Source of the DNA: Streptomyces sp. NBC_00239
GTDB lineage: Bacteria; Actinomycetota; Actinomycetes; Streptomycetales; Streptomycetaceae
Length of the DNA stretch: 64,000 bases
Direction of reading: 5' to 3'
Assembly (NCBI RefSeq): GCF_036194065.1
Contig: NZ_CP108095.1
Location: forward strand, 5,208,001 to 5,272,000
The notes below the pieces were generated by a model, which was not told the origin of the DNA, made no database searches, and saw only the letters and a list, made by a program, of their open reading frames with translations. The position numbers and the translations under genes were made by a program. The first letter of the stretch is position 1. The number at the start of each line of letters is the position of its first letter. This document shows, one piece after another, positions 44,632-53,612 of the stretch.

Positions 44632-44943
44632 TCAGTCGTGCGGGGGCCGGGAATGGCGGCCCCTCGGCGCGGACGTCCGTTCGGCGGCGAGCACCCGGGC
44701 GGCCGAGCGCTCGATCTTCTCCGCGCGCCGCAGTATCACCCGGCAGGCCGCGGTGATGGCGACCAGTCCGAGCGTGGCCACGGCGGCCCCGCCGAATGAG
44801 GTCCCGTAGACCACGAGGACCACGGGGACGAGCAGACAGCTGAACGCCGCCCACCGTACGACGTCGCCGGCCGGATCCCCGGAAGGGTGAACCGGGTGCG
44901 CCGGCGGGGGTGACTGGACGGGGTGAACCGGAGGACCTGGCAC
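44632..44943 (-). CDS. Small membrane protein
   Basis: 103 residues. Pro-rich start, then two hydrophobic helices (WAAFSCLLVPVVLVVYGTSF and AVATLGLVAITAACRVIL) and a basic C-terminal tail. Function unknown. Its transcript points towards adpA, with 376 bases between the two genes. Confidence 0.6.
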   Translation of the reverse strand: MPGPPVHPVQSPPPAHPVHPSGDPAGDVVRWAAFSCLLVPVVLVVYGTSFGGAAVATLGLVAITAACRVILRRAEKIERSAARVLAAERTSAPRGRHSRPPHD

Positions 44944-45237
44944 GGAGTGCTCCCTGCGGGCTCTTCCTGGACGTTCGGACCCTTGTCCAACGCGCCCCGG
45001 GCGCGCTCGGTCACTGTTCGTTCGGGTGGCTCGTCACTGACTGTAGGGGACAGCGGCCATTGCCAAGGAGGCCCGGCTCCGGCATGCTCCCTGGGACGCT
45101 CTCCCAAGGGCGGCGGGCCCTGTGCACGAGGGGAGTGTCGCCGTACCCTTGGGGGTATGGGCTTGGGAAGATGATTCCCGGACACAGCTCCGTCACCCTC
45201 TGTTGCCTCCCCAAGGACCTTCTTCGCCGAGACACCC

Positions 45238-45765
45238 ATGGCCGGTCACGAATTCCCCGAACCCGCGGACCGCAAGCGCAAGCAGGTCGCCGACCCCGCG
45301 TCGGACCTCCGAGCGGTCGAAGAGGCACGTCATCCCTGCGACCCGGCCTTCCGGCACGGCGTCGTCGTCGGATTCGACGGTTCCACATCGAGTGAACGGG
45401 CGCTCGCGTATGCGATCGGCATGGCCCGGCGCTCCGGATCCGGTCTGATCATCGTTCATGTGGCGAACCGGCTGCCCACCACCGTGTGGGCCGGCTGCGA
45501 GCCGCCCGTCTTCGTCGACGTGCCGGACCACCGCACCGAGGTGCTGGGGCTGGAACTGGCCTGTGCGGACTACCTCGCCGAGGTCCCCTGGATCCTGGTC
45601 GAGCGCGGCGGCGACATCTGCCACGAGCTGGAGGAGGTCGGCCGCGAGTACTCGGCCGACGCCATCGTGGTGGGCTCCACCCACGGCATCGTCGGCCGGA
45701 TCTTCGGCTCGGTGGCGGGCCGGCTGGCCAAACGCGCTCAGCGACCGGTCGTTGTCATCCCGTGA
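45238..45765 (+). CDS. Universal stress protein (UspA family)
   Basis: 175 residues. Core starts VVVGFDGSTSSERALAYAIGMA, with RGGDICHELEEV and the ATP-binding pattern VVGSTHGIVGRIFGSVAGRLAKRAQRPVVVI (Gx2Gx9GS/T). USPs bind ATP or related nucleotides under stress or starvation. It stands alone ahead of the acetate transporter. Confidence 0.88.
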   Translation: MAGHEFPEPADRKRKQVADPASDLRAVEEARHPCDPAFRHGVVVGFDGSTSSERALAYAIGMARRSGSGLIIVHVANRLPTTVWAGCEPPVFVDVPDHRTEVLGLELACADYLAEVPWILVERGGDICHELEEVGREYSADAIVVGSTHGIVGRIFGSVAGRLAKRAQRPVVVIP

Positions 45766-45863
45766 CCGAGTTCGTGGTGATTGGCTGGTTGTGGCGGGTT
45801 GTGAAGGGTACATAAAACTCGCTGGATAGCAGCCAAACAACTGCAGATCGAAGGGAGCCCGCC

Positions 45864-46430
45864 GTGGACAACGAAGTCTCTGCGGGAAGCACTGCCTCCA
45901 CCTCGACCCTGGGTCACATCGCCCTGGGTCTCACCCTTCTCGCGATCGGTCTCGGCCAGACCGGCGTCCTCGACGGCGTGGGTGCCGCGGACGCGGTCTC
46001 TCTCGCAAAGTACGTCGGCGGGGCCGCTCTGTTCCTGCTCGGACTCGTCGAGTTCCGGGGTGGCAACGGCTTCAACGGCACGGCGTTCGCCGGGACCGGA
46101 GCCTTCCTCTACACCTGGGCGGCCGGCAGTGGCGGAAACGCTTCCGCGGACGCGGCCGGCATGTTCCTCATCCTGTTCGCCCTCCTCGCGCTCACCCTCA
46201 CGATGGGTGCGTCGAGCGGGCTCTTCGGTCAGGGCATGTACGCCCTGCTGTTCGTGTCCCTCCTGCTCATGGGCATCGGGGCGATCGCCGACACGAGCGG
46301 TCTCGTGAAGGCCGGCGGCTGGGTCGCCGCCGTCACCGGCCTGCTCGCCTGGTACGGCGCCACGGCGGCGCTGGCGCACTGGCCCATGGCGCTCGGCAAG
46401 GCTTCCGGCCGCGGGGCGGTGGCTGCCTGA
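45864..46430 (+). CDS. Acetate transporter, GPR1/FUN34/YaaH (SatP) family
   Basis: 188 residues with six hydrophobic helices. GTG start with AGGGAG upstream. The family imports acetate or succinate; the pattern GHIALGLTLLAIGLGQTG... and the N-terminal HIALGLTLL are typical. Possible link: acetate is released by deacetylation of amino sugars. The terminator shared with glmS follows. Confidence 0.85.
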   Translation: MDNEVSAGSTASTSTLGHIALGLTLLAIGLGQTGVLDGVGAADAVSLAKYVGGAALFLLGLVEFRGGNGFNGTAFAGTGAFLYTWAAGSGGNASADAAGMFLILFALLALTLTMGASSGLFGQGMYALLFVSLLLMGIGAIADTSGLVKAGGWVAAVTGLLAWYGATAALAHWPMALGKASGRGAVAA

Positions 46431-46454
46431 GCCGCAGTCCGGCGAGGCAGCGCA

Positions 46455-46487
46455 ACGGCCCCCGTGCGTGGGACGCACGGGGGCCGT
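46455..46487. terminator. Bidirectional terminator between acetate transporter and glmS
   Basis: Perfect 15-bp inverted repeat (46455-46469 with 46473-46487), 3-base loop, between converging genes. Confidence 0.85.
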
Positions 46488-46527
46488 CGCGTGCCGCCGT
46501 AGGACAGTACGGCGGCTGTGGGTTTGG

Positions 46528-48345
46528 CTATTCGACGGTGACCGACTTGGCCAGGTTGCGCGGCTTGTCGATGTCCCGGCCCAGCGACAGCGCGGTGTGG
46601 TACGCCAGCAGCTGGAGCGGGATGCCCATGAGGATCGGGTCGAGCTCGTCCTCGTTCTTCGGGACCAGGATGGTGTGGTCGGCCTTCTCCTGCTCGCGGT
46701 GGGCGACGGCGAGGATCCGGCCGCTGCGGGCCTTGATCTCCTCCAGCGCGGCGCGGTTCTTCTCCAGGAGCGAGTCGTCCGGCACGATCGCCACGGTCGG
46801 CATGGCGGGCTCGATGAGGGCGAGCGGGCCGTGCTTCAGCTCGGAGGCCGGGTAGGCCTCGGCGTGGATGTAGGAGATCTCCTTCAGCTTGAGGGAGGCC
46901 TCCAGGGCGACCGGGTAGCCGCGGACGCGCCCGATGAACATCATCGACTTGGCCTCGGCGTACTGGGCGGCCAGCTTCTTGATGTCCTCTTCGCCGTCCA
47001 GGATCTCCTGGATCTGCGCGGGCAGCTTGCGCAGGCCCTCGATGATCCGCTTGCCGTCGGCGACGGACAGGTCGCGGATGCGGCCCAGGTGCAGGGCGAG
47101 CAGCGCGAACGCGGTGACGGTGTTCGTGAAGCACTTGGTCGACACGACGCAGACCTCGGGGCCGGCGTGCACGTAGACGCCGCCGTCGGCCTCGCGGGCG
47201 ATGGCGGAGCCCACGACGTTGACGACGCCGAGGACGCGGGCGCCCTTGCGCTTGAGCTCCTGGACCGCGGCGAGCACGTCGTAGGTCTCACCGGACTGGG
47301 AGACCGCGATGTAGAGGGTGTCGGGGTCCACGACCGGGTTGCGGTAGCGGAACTCGGAGGCCGGCTCGGCGTCCGCGGGGATCCGGGCCAGGCCCTCGAT
47401 CAGCGAGGCGCCGATCATGCCCGCGTGGTACGAGGTACCGCAGCCGAGGATCTTCACGCGGCGGATGCCGCGGGCCTCGCGGGCGTCCAGGTTCAGGCCG
47501 CCCAGGTGCACGGTGGAGAACTTCTCGTCGATCCGGCCGCGCAGCACGCGGTCGACCGCGTCGGGCTGCTCGGAGATCTCCTTGTGCATGTACGTGTCGT
47601 GGCCGCCCATGTCGTAGGAGGCGGCCTCCCACTCGACGGTCTCGGGGGTGGCGGTGGTGCGGGTGCCCGAGGTCGTGTAGGTGCGGAAGTCGTCGGCCTT
47701 CAGGGTGGCCATCTCGCCGTCGTCGAGGGTGACGACCTGGCGGGTGTGGGAGATCAGCGCGGCCACGTCGGAGGCGACGAACATCTCCTTCTCGCCGATG
47801 CCGAGGACGACCGGCGAGCCGTTGCGGGCCACGACGATGCGGTCGGGGAAGTCGGCGTGCATGACGGCGATGCCGTACGTGCCCTCGACCACCTTGAGCG
47901 CCTCGCGGACCTTCTCCTCCAGGGAGTCGGCCTTCGAGCGGGCGATCAGGTGGGTGAGCACCTCGGTGTCGGTCTCGGAGACGAAGACGACCCCGTCGGC
48001 CTCCAGCTTGACGCGCAGCTCGTCCGCGTTGTCCACGATGCCGTTGTGGACGACCGCGACCTGGTTCTCCGGGTCGAGGTGCGGGTGCGAGTTGATGTCG
48101 CTCGGGGCGCCGTGGGTGGCCCAGCGGGTGTGCGCGATGCCGGTGGTGCCGGCGAAGCGCTTGGGGACGCGGGACTCCAGCTCACGGACGCGGCCCTTGG
48201 CCTTGACGACCTTCAGGGCCGGGGTCTTGGGGCTGTTGACGACGATGCCGGCGGAGTCGTAACCGCGGTACTCGAGTCGCTGCAGGCCTTCCAGCAGTAG
48301 CGGTGCCACGTCGCGCTTGCCGATGTAGCCAACGATTCCGCACAT
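46528..48345 (-). CDS. glmS: Glutamine-fructose-6-phosphate aminotransferase (GlmS)
   Basis: 605 residues. After Met, catalytic Cys2 (MCGIVGYIG) starts the N-terminal glutaminase domain, which yields ammonia; GYDSAG and RWATHG follow. The C-terminal half has two SIS sugar-isomerase domains (GCGTSYHAGM and RVRGYPVALEASLKLKE) ending in SVTVE. GlmS makes glucosamine-6-phosphate for wall synthesis. I see neither a glmS ribozyme nor a DasR site in the short gap upstream. Confidence 0.97.
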   Translation of the reverse strand: MCGIVGYIGKRDVAPLLLEGLQRLEYRGYDSAGIVVNSPKTPALKVVKAKGRVRELESRVPKRFAGTTGIAHTRWATHGAPSDINSHPHLDPENQVAVVHNGIVDNADELRVKLEADGVVFVSETDTEVLTHLIARSKADSLEEKVREALKVVEGTYGIAVMHADFPDRIVVARNGSPVVLGIGEKEMFVASDVAALISHTRQVVTLDDGEMATLKADDFRTYTTSGTRTTATPETVEWEAASYDMGGHDTYMHKEISEQPDAVDRVLRGRIDEKFSTVHLGGLNLDAREARGIRRVKILGCGTSYHAGMIGASLIEGLARIPADAEPASEFRYRNPVVDPDTLYIAVSQSGETYDVLAAVQELKRKGARVLGVVNVVGSAIAREADGGVYVHAGPEVCVVSTKCFTNTVTAFALLALHLGRIRDLSVADGKRIIEGLRKLPAQIQEILDGEEDIKKLAAQYAEAKSMMFIGRVRGYPVALEASLKLKEISYIHAEAYPASELKHGPLALIEPAMPTVAIVPDDSLLEKNRAALEEIKARSGRILAVAHREQEKADHTILVPKNEDELDPILMGIPLQLLAYHTALSLGRDIDKPRNLAKSVTVE

Positions 48346-48424
48346 AGGTACTACCCCTCCTGAAGTTCGTGTGGGTGCTCTGCCCGGGCCGGTGGGCGGG
48401 TCGCGCGCCGGCCGCTCGGCCGTG

Positions 48425-48724
48425 TCAGCCGTAGACGATGCGGCGCAGCTGGCGGAGCGAGAGCTCCGGCGGCGCCACGGCGCGGTGCGGCAGTTCCGCC
48501 GCGATCCGCTCGAAGATCTCCGCGTTCACCGAACCGCCGGACTGGAGCTCCCGGTGGCGGCGGCGGACGAACTCCTCGGTCGTCTCGTCGAAGTACGCCA
48601 GCACGTCAAGCACCACCCGGACGGCCTCACCACGCTGTAGCGCGGTGCTGCGCACCAGGTGGTCCACGAGGTCGTCATGAGACGGGCGGCGATCGAGCAC
48701 CCGTAGATACTGAAGGGTCGCCAC
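48425..48724 (-). CDS. Conserved hypothetical protein upstream of glmS
   Basis: 99 residues, mostly helical and charged (VLDRRPSHDDLVDHLV, EFVRRRHRELQSGG, PPELSLRQLRRIVYG). GTG 48724 assumed; a TTG four codons further up is also possible. Neither has a good ribosome site. It lies 79 bases upstream of glmS on the same strand and may be co-transcribed. Function unknown. Divergent from the beta-hexosaminidase. Confidence 0.6.
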   Translation of the reverse strand: MATLQYLRVLDRRPSHDDLVDHLVRSTALQRGEAVRVVLDVLAYFDETTEEFVRRRHRELQSGGSVNAEIFERIAAELPHRAVAPPELSLRQLRRIVYG

Positions 48725-48736
48725 CTGGATTTGCAA

Positions 48737-48764
48737 GAATCCTGCCCGATTCCGGGCAGGATTC
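48737..48764. promoter_or_regulatory. 12-bp perfect inverted repeat in hexosaminidase/hypothetical intergenic region
   Basis: GAATCCTGCCCG and its exact complement (48753-48764) are separated by ATTC. It sits 2 bases before a DasR-like site and between divergent genes, so it may be a second operator or a hairpin in a leader RNA. Confidence 0.6.
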
Positions 48765-48765
48765 C

Positions 48766-48781
48766 AATGGTATGGACCAGC
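48766..48781 (+). promoter_or_regulatory. DasR-like operator upstream of beta-hexosaminidase
   Basis: AATGGTATGGACCAGC matches 12 of 16 positions of ACTGGTCTAGACCAGT. It lies 103 bases upstream of the hexosaminidase start. Confidence 0.65.
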
Positions 48782-48883
48782 GGAATGGAAAAATCCGGTC
48801 AGATCGCCCTTGAATGCCCGAGAAACGGCGGTCCCCGGCCTGTTCTGATGCCGAGGCTCGCCGATTGGCCTATACCTGAGGAC

Positions 48884-50491
48884 ATGAGACTCCCCCGCTC
48901 CCTGCGGTCCGTCGGCACCCTGCTCGCCTGCGGGGCCCTCGCGGTCTCGTGCAGCGAGGCACGGAGCGCGGACACCGCCAAATCCGGCGAGCCCGCCGGA
49001 CCCGCCGCGGCCCCCTCCGCGTACGAGAAGATCATTCCGGCGCCCGCGAGCACCGCCCCGGGCGGCGCCGGCTACACGCTCGGCGCACAGACGGCGATCC
49101 GCGCCACCGCCGGCTCCGCCGCGGCCAAGGGCGTCGCCGAGCTGCTCGCCGCCGCCTGGCGCCCCGCGACCGGCCTGCCGCTGCCGGTCGGCGGCACCGA
49201 CGCCGGGCAGGGCACCGACGGGGTGAGGCTGCGCCTGAACCCGGACGCCGCATCGTTCGGCGAGGAGGGCTACCGGCTGTCGGTCGACGACGCCGGGGCG
49301 GTCCTGACCGCGTACCGGCCCGCCGGGCTGTTCCGCGGGGCGCAGACCCTGCGCCAGCTGCTGCCGGCGGCCGACGGGCCCTGGACGCTGGCGGGCGGCA
49401 CGGTCACGGACACCCCCCGGTTCGCCTACCGCGGGGCCATGCTCGACATCGCCCGGCACTTCTTCACCGTCGACCAGGTCAAGCGGTACGTCGACCAGCT
49501 GGCCCTGTACAAGATCAACACGCTGCACCTGCACCTCACCGACGACCAGGGCTGGCGGATCGCGGTGGACTCCTGGCCGCGGCTCGTCTCGTACGGCGGA
49601 GCCTCCGAGGTGGGCGGCGGGCCCGGCGGGCACTGGACCCAGGAGCAGTACAAGGACCTGGTGGCGTACGCGGGGCGGCGCTACATCGAAGTGGTCCCGG
49701 AGATCGACATGCCGGGCCACACCAACGCGGCCCTGGCCTCGTACGCCGAACTCAACTGCAACGGCGTCGCCCCCGCCCGCTACACCGGGACCAAGGTCGG
49801 CTTCAGCTCCTTGTGCGTGCCCAAGGAGCGCACGTACGAGTTCGTCGACGACGTGCTGCGCGAGATCGCCGCGATCACCCCGGGCCGCTACCTGCACATC
49901 GGCGGCGACGAGGCGCACTCCACCGCCCACGCCGACTACACCGCCTTCATGGACCGGGCGCAGGGCCTGGTCGCGGACCGGGACAAGACGGTGATGGCCT
50001 GGCACCAGCTGACCGGCGCGAAGCCGGCTCCGGGCGCGGTGATCCAGTACTGGGGGTACGACAAGACGGCCGCGGCCGAGAAGGCCAGGGTCGCGGCCGC
50101 GGTACGGGCCGGCCACAAGGTCGTCCTGTCGCCCGCGGACCGGGTCTACCTGGACATGAAGTACGACAAGACGAGCCCGCTCGGAACCTCGTGGGCCGGA
50201 TACGTGCCGGTCCGCCGCGCGTACGAATGGGATCCCGGCAGCTACCTGCCCGGGGTGCCGGAGGCCGCGGTGCTCGGCGTCGAGGCGCCCCTGTGGACCG
50301 AGACCGTCACCAACCGCAGGGAGCTGGAGTACCTGGCCTTCCCGCGGGTGATCGGGGCGGCCGAACTCGGCTGGTCGAAGGCCGCCGCGCTGGACTGGAC
50401 GAAGTACCGGCTGCGGCTGGGCGCACAGGCACCCCTCCTGGAGGCACTCGGCATCCGCTACTACCGGGCGCCCGAGGTGCCCTGGGAGTAG
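48884..50491 (+). CDS. GH20 beta-N-acetylhexosaminidase (lipoprotein)
   Basis: 535 residues. ATG 48884 follows GAGGA and gives a short signal with a lipobox-like site (LAVSC, Cys about 24), so it may be anchored outside. GH20 catalytic Asp-Glu pair lies in GGDEAH; RFAYRGAMLDIARHFF, HLHLTDDQGWRI and GHTNAALASY are further family marks. It releases N-acetylglucosamine from chitin oligosaccharides. Its position beside glmS and the DasR-like site fit this role. Confidence 0.93.
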   Translation: MRLPRSLRSVGTLLACGALAVSCSEARSADTAKSGEPAGPAAAPSAYEKIIPAPASTAPGGAGYTLGAQTAIRATAGSAAAKGVAELLAAAWRPATGLPLPVGGTDAGQGTDGVRLRLNPDAASFGEEGYRLSVDDAGAVLTAYRPAGLFRGAQTLRQLLPAADGPWTLAGGTVTDTPRFAYRGAMLDIARHFFTVDQVKRYVDQLALYKINTLHLHLTDDQGWRIAVDSWPRLVSYGGASEVGGGPGGHWTQEQYKDLVAYAGRRYIEVVPEIDMPGHTNAALASYAELNCNGVAPARYTGTKVGFSSLCVPKERTYEFVDDVLREIAAITPGRYLHIGGDEAHSTAHADYTAFMDRAQGLVADRDKTVMAWHQLTGAKPAPGAVIQYWGYDKTAAAEKARVAAAVRAGHKVVLSPADRVYLDMKYDKTSPLGTSWAGYVPVRRAYEWDPGSYLPGVPEAAVLGVEAPLWTETVTNRRELEYLAFPRVIGAAELGWSKAAALDWTKYRLRLGAQAPLLEALGIRYYRAPEVPWE

Positions 50492-50615
50492 CGGACGCGG
50501 GCGGGTGGCGACAACGGCCTGTTTGCGTCACCCAGTTGGCCTAAGTGATCATCGCATTCGTCATCCGGCACGTCCTTCCGCCGGGTGCAGGACTCGCGAA
50601 GGAAAATCACCACTC

Positions 50616-51125
50616 ATGCGCATCACACGACCGGCCGCCCTCACCCTCGCGGCGGTCGCGCTGCTGGGCGCCCTGGGCACGGCCCCGGCGTCGGCCGCGG
50701 CCGGCGACCACGTGCACAGCGTCCACTTCGGGAAGATCTCGTTCGACAGCCCGGGCCGTGACACGAACTCGGCGCGCTCGCGCAACGGCGAGTGGATCGA
50801 CATCCACAACTACACCCGCCGCACCGTCAACCTGCAGGGTTGGAGCGTGCACAACGACCAGGGCAACCAGTACACCTTCCGCTCCTACGTCCTGCGCGCG
50901 GGCGAGACCGTCCGGCTGCACACCGGCCCCGGCCGCACCACCGGGTCGGGCGGCACCAAGCTCGGCCACGTGTACTGGAACGCCTCCGGCCACCGCTGGC
51001 ACAACAAGGTCACCAACGCGTTCCTCTACCGGCCGGGGGCGACCAGCTACAGCAAGTGGTGCCGCTCGGGCACCTTCTGGGGGCACCGCAGCCCCGGCAA
51101 CTGCCACGAGATCCGCGTGGCCTGA
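50616..51125 (+). CDS. Secreted lamin-tail-domain protein
   Basis: 169 residues. Signal peptide ends near ASA-AA. A single beta-sandwich LTD domain follows: DSPGRDTNSARSRNGEWIDIHNYTR, VNLQGWSVHNDQGNQYTF, VLRAGETVRLHTG, KVTNAFLYRPGATSYSKW. Family members are often secreted or linked to nucleases; no catalytic site is visible. Function not known. Confidence 0.85.
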   Translation: MRITRPAALTLAAVALLGALGTAPASAAAGDHVHSVHFGKISFDSPGRDTNSARSRNGEWIDIHNYTRRTVNLQGWSVHNDQGNQYTFRSYVLRAGETVRLHTGPGRTTGSGGTKLGHVYWNASGHRWHNKVTNAFLYRPGATSYSKWCRSGTFWGHRSPGNCHEIRVA

Positions 51126-51159
51126 CCGGCGCGACACCGCCCGGTGGCGCCGATGCGGA

Positions 51160-51194
51160 AGGGCGGGCGCACCCCCGGGGGGTGCGCCCGCCCT
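51160..51194. terminator. Bidirectional terminator between LTD protein and desD
   Basis: Perfect 16-bp inverted repeat (51160-51175 with 51179-51194), 3-base loop, between converging genes. Confidence 0.85.
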
Positions 51195-51240
51195 GGATTT
51201 CACCGGCCGGCGAGGGCCTGGGAAGCGCCGGCCGGTGGTC

Positions 51241-53022
51241 TCAGCGCCGCGCGAAGGGCGCGACGGGGTTCTTGAGGGTGCCGATGAGCTGGAGCGCCGC
51301 GGCCGGGTCGGACAGGTCGACCATCTGCTTGTTGTTGCGCAGCTGGAGCCGGTTCAGGCAGGACAGCTGGAACTCCTCGGCGAAGAGGTCGTAGCGCGCG
51401 AAGCGCTCCGCGAGCTCCGGAACCGAGTCCTGGTAGGCGTGCCCGCACTCGGCCACCGCCCGCCAGAAGACGTCCTCCCCGCACACGCCCTCGGACGCGA
51501 GCACGGAGCCGAGGAAGCGGAAGAAGCAGTCGAAGACGTCCGTGAAGACGGACAGCAGCTTCATGTCCTCCGGGATGTCCGCCCGGATCCGCTCGACCGC
51601 GGGCGGCAGCACCGCGTCGGGGTCCATGACGACGATCTCCTCGGCGATGTCCTTGAAGATCGCCCGCTTCACCACGCCGCCCTCGATGACGAGGATCGTG
51701 TTCTCGCCGTGCGGCATGTAGGCGAGGTCGTACTGGTAGAAGCAGTGCAGGAGCGGCACCAGGTAGGCGCGCAGGTAGTGGCGCAGCCACTCGGCCGGGG
51801 TCAGGCCCGACTCCTCGATCAGCGCGCCGGCGAAGGACCGGCCCTCGGAGTCCACGTGCAGCAGGGCGGCCATGGTGGTCAGCCGCTCGTCGCCCTTCAG
51901 GGAGGCCACCGGCGACTCGCGCCACAGGGCGGCGAGCATCTTGCGGTACGGCGAGTACCGGTCGGTGGCCCGCTCGTACTGGCGGTGGTGGTAGCCGATC
52001 GCCGCGCGCTCGCGGATGATCGAGAAGTCGACGCTCCGGAGCACGTCGTCGCCCTCGATGAGCTGGTGCAGCCAGTCGTTGATGGCCGGGGTGGCCTCCA
52101 TGTAGGCGGCCGACAGGCCCCGCATGAAGCCCATGTTGAGGACCGAGATGGCGGTCTTGACGTAGTGCTTCTCCGGTGCGCTCCGGTTGAAGAACGTACG
52201 GATCGACTGCTGTGCCAGGTACTCGTCGTCGCCCTCGCCCAGCAGCACCAGGCGACGGTTGGCGATCTCGGCGGCGAAGGTGACCGAGGTCTTGTTCCAC
52301 CACTGCCAGGGGTGCACGGGCAGCAGGTGGTAGTCGGCGAGGTCGAGGCCCAGTTCGGCCAGCCGCTCGGCGAACCGGTCGAGTGCGGCGTCGCCCAGCT
52401 CGGCGCGGACGAAGCCGTCGTGGTCCAGGCCGGCGCCGGCGGTGAAGGTGGACACGTCGCGGCGGGCGGCGACCCAGACCAGGCGGACCGGGCTGGCGGC
52501 CTCGGGGGCGTACGCGCGGAACTCGTGGACGCCGAAGCCGAGGCGGCCGTTGTTGGCCACGAAGCACGGGTGGCCCTCGGTCATGCCGGTCTCGATGTCC
52601 TGGAACGAACCCTTGGCCAGGACGGCCGCCGGGGTCTGCTCCTTGGTGAGCTTGAAGGCGGTGCCGGCGAGCGTGGAGGAGATCTCCTCCAGGTAGACCG
52701 GGAGCACCTCGGGGCTCAAGCCCAGGGACTCGCGCAGCTCGATGTGGAAGTCGAGGGCGTCGAGGGGGAGGTCCGCGCCGTCGCGCCGGCGGGTGATCGA
52801 GGACTCCTCGACCGCCCAGTGGTCCAGGGCGTGCCGGGCGGCGGTGAAGGTGTACTCCACGGCGCCGTCGTCGCTCCGGACGGCGTACCGGCCCTCGCCG
52901 AGGTCCTCGGGGGTCAGCAGGCGCTCGTGGGAGAACTCGGCCAGGCCCTTGCGGACCAGGGCCCGGTTGGCGCGGTCCCACAGCTCGGGGGAGAGGTGGG
53001 CGACGGCGTCGGTGAGGTTCAT
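51241..53022 (-). CDS. desD: DesD, desferrioxamine synthetase (IucA/IucC, NIS family)
   Basis: 593 residues. NIS synthetase features include KGSFQDIETGMTEGHPCF, HPWQWWNKTSVTF and MPHGENTILVIEGGVVKRAIFKDI. It joins N-hydroxy-N-succinyl/acetyl-cadaverine units into desferrioxamine with ATP. ATG overlaps the desC stop by 4 bases. Last gene of desABCD, ahead of a shared terminator. Confidence 0.95.
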   Translation of the reverse strand: MNLTDAVAHLSPELWDRANRALVRKGLAEFSHERLLTPEDLGEGRYAVRSDDGAVEYTFTAARHALDHWAVEESSITRRRDGADLPLDALDFHIELRESLGLSPEVLPVYLEEISSTLAGTAFKLTKEQTPAAVLAKGSFQDIETGMTEGHPCFVANNGRLGFGVHEFRAYAPEAASPVRLVWVAARRDVSTFTAGAGLDHDGFVRAELGDAALDRFAERLAELGLDLADYHLLPVHPWQWWNKTSVTFAAEIANRRLVLLGEGDDEYLAQQSIRTFFNRSAPEKHYVKTAISVLNMGFMRGLSAAYMEATPAINDWLHQLIEGDDVLRSVDFSIIRERAAIGYHHRQYERATDRYSPYRKMLAALWRESPVASLKGDERLTTMAALLHVDSEGRSFAGALIEESGLTPAEWLRHYLRAYLVPLLHCFYQYDLAYMPHGENTILVIEGGVVKRAIFKDIAEEIVVMDPDAVLPPAVERIRADIPEDMKLLSVFTDVFDCFFRFLGSVLASEGVCGEDVFWRAVAECGHAYQDSVPELAERFARYDLFAEEFQLSCLNRLQLRNNKQMVDLSDPAAALQLIGTLKNPVAPFARR

Positions 53023-53612
53023 ATGGAGACTCCGGTGGTGCGCAGCCCGGTGGCCGCTTCGAACTGCTCGCGGGTGCAGAAGCTGAGGAGCGCGGGCTTC
53101 TCGGGCTTCTGGATCTCCCGCTCGGGGACGAAGCCGACGGCCTCGTTGAGGGCGTGGACGGCCTTGTTGGCCACGTCGGGCTCGACGACGACGCGGCGGG
53201 CCGCGGGGTCGGCGAACAGGGCCGCCATGACGGTGGTGATCACGGCGCGGGTGAAGCCGTGCAGGGGGGTGTCGGTCGGCGCGACGAGGAAGTGCATGCC
53301 GACGTCGCCGGGCTCGGGGTCGTACAGGCCGACGAGCTCCAGGTGGCGCGGGTCGTAGCTCTCCATCAGGAAGGCCGGGCGGCCGTCGTGCAGCCCGATG
53401 AACGCGTCGTGGTGCTCGTGGGTCGTGATGCGCACGTACTCGCGCTCGACGTCCGTCAGGGAGGCGCCCTGCATCATCCAGAACGCGGCCTTCGGGTCGG
53501 TCACCCAGCCGTGCAGGAGTTCCGCGTCGGAGAACGGGTCGAGGGGGCGGACGGCGAACTCGCCGAGGGCCTCGTCGGTGCGGGAGAACAGGACGTCGGT
53601 GGTGCCGGTCAT
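53019..53612 (-). CDS. desC: DesC, acyl-CoA-dependent N-acyltransferase for hydroxycadaverine
   Basis: 197 residues, GNAT fold of the siderophore acyltransferase type (IucB/RhbD-like). Acyl-CoA-binding [37 protein letters not shown] pattern and MMQG...VEREYVRI region. Transfers acetyl or succinyl to N-hydroxycadaverine. ATG overlaps desB stop (ATGA). Confidence 0.92.
   Translation of the reverse strand: MTGTTDVLFSRTDEALGEFAVRPLDPFSDAELLHGWVTDPKAAFWMMQGASLTDVEREYVRITTHEHHDAFIGLHDGRPAFLMESYDPRHLELVGLYDPEPGDVGMHFLVAPTDTPLHGFTRAVITTVMAALFADPAARRVVVEPDVANKAVHALNEAVGFVPEREIQKPEKPALLSFCTREQFEAATGLRTTGVSI

Noticed and set aside
46468..48300. Long plus-strand open frame opposite glmS
   Set aside because: Antisense to a complete GlmS protein; the translation matches no known fold.
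48346..48424. glmS ribozyme or DasR site upstream of glmS
   Set aside because: The gap is only 79 bases, with no ribozyme-like structure or TGGTnnnnACCA pattern seen.
50545..53358. Long plus-strand open frame across the LTD gene and desD
   Set aside because: It spans two unrelated genes and a terminator, and has a biased composition.
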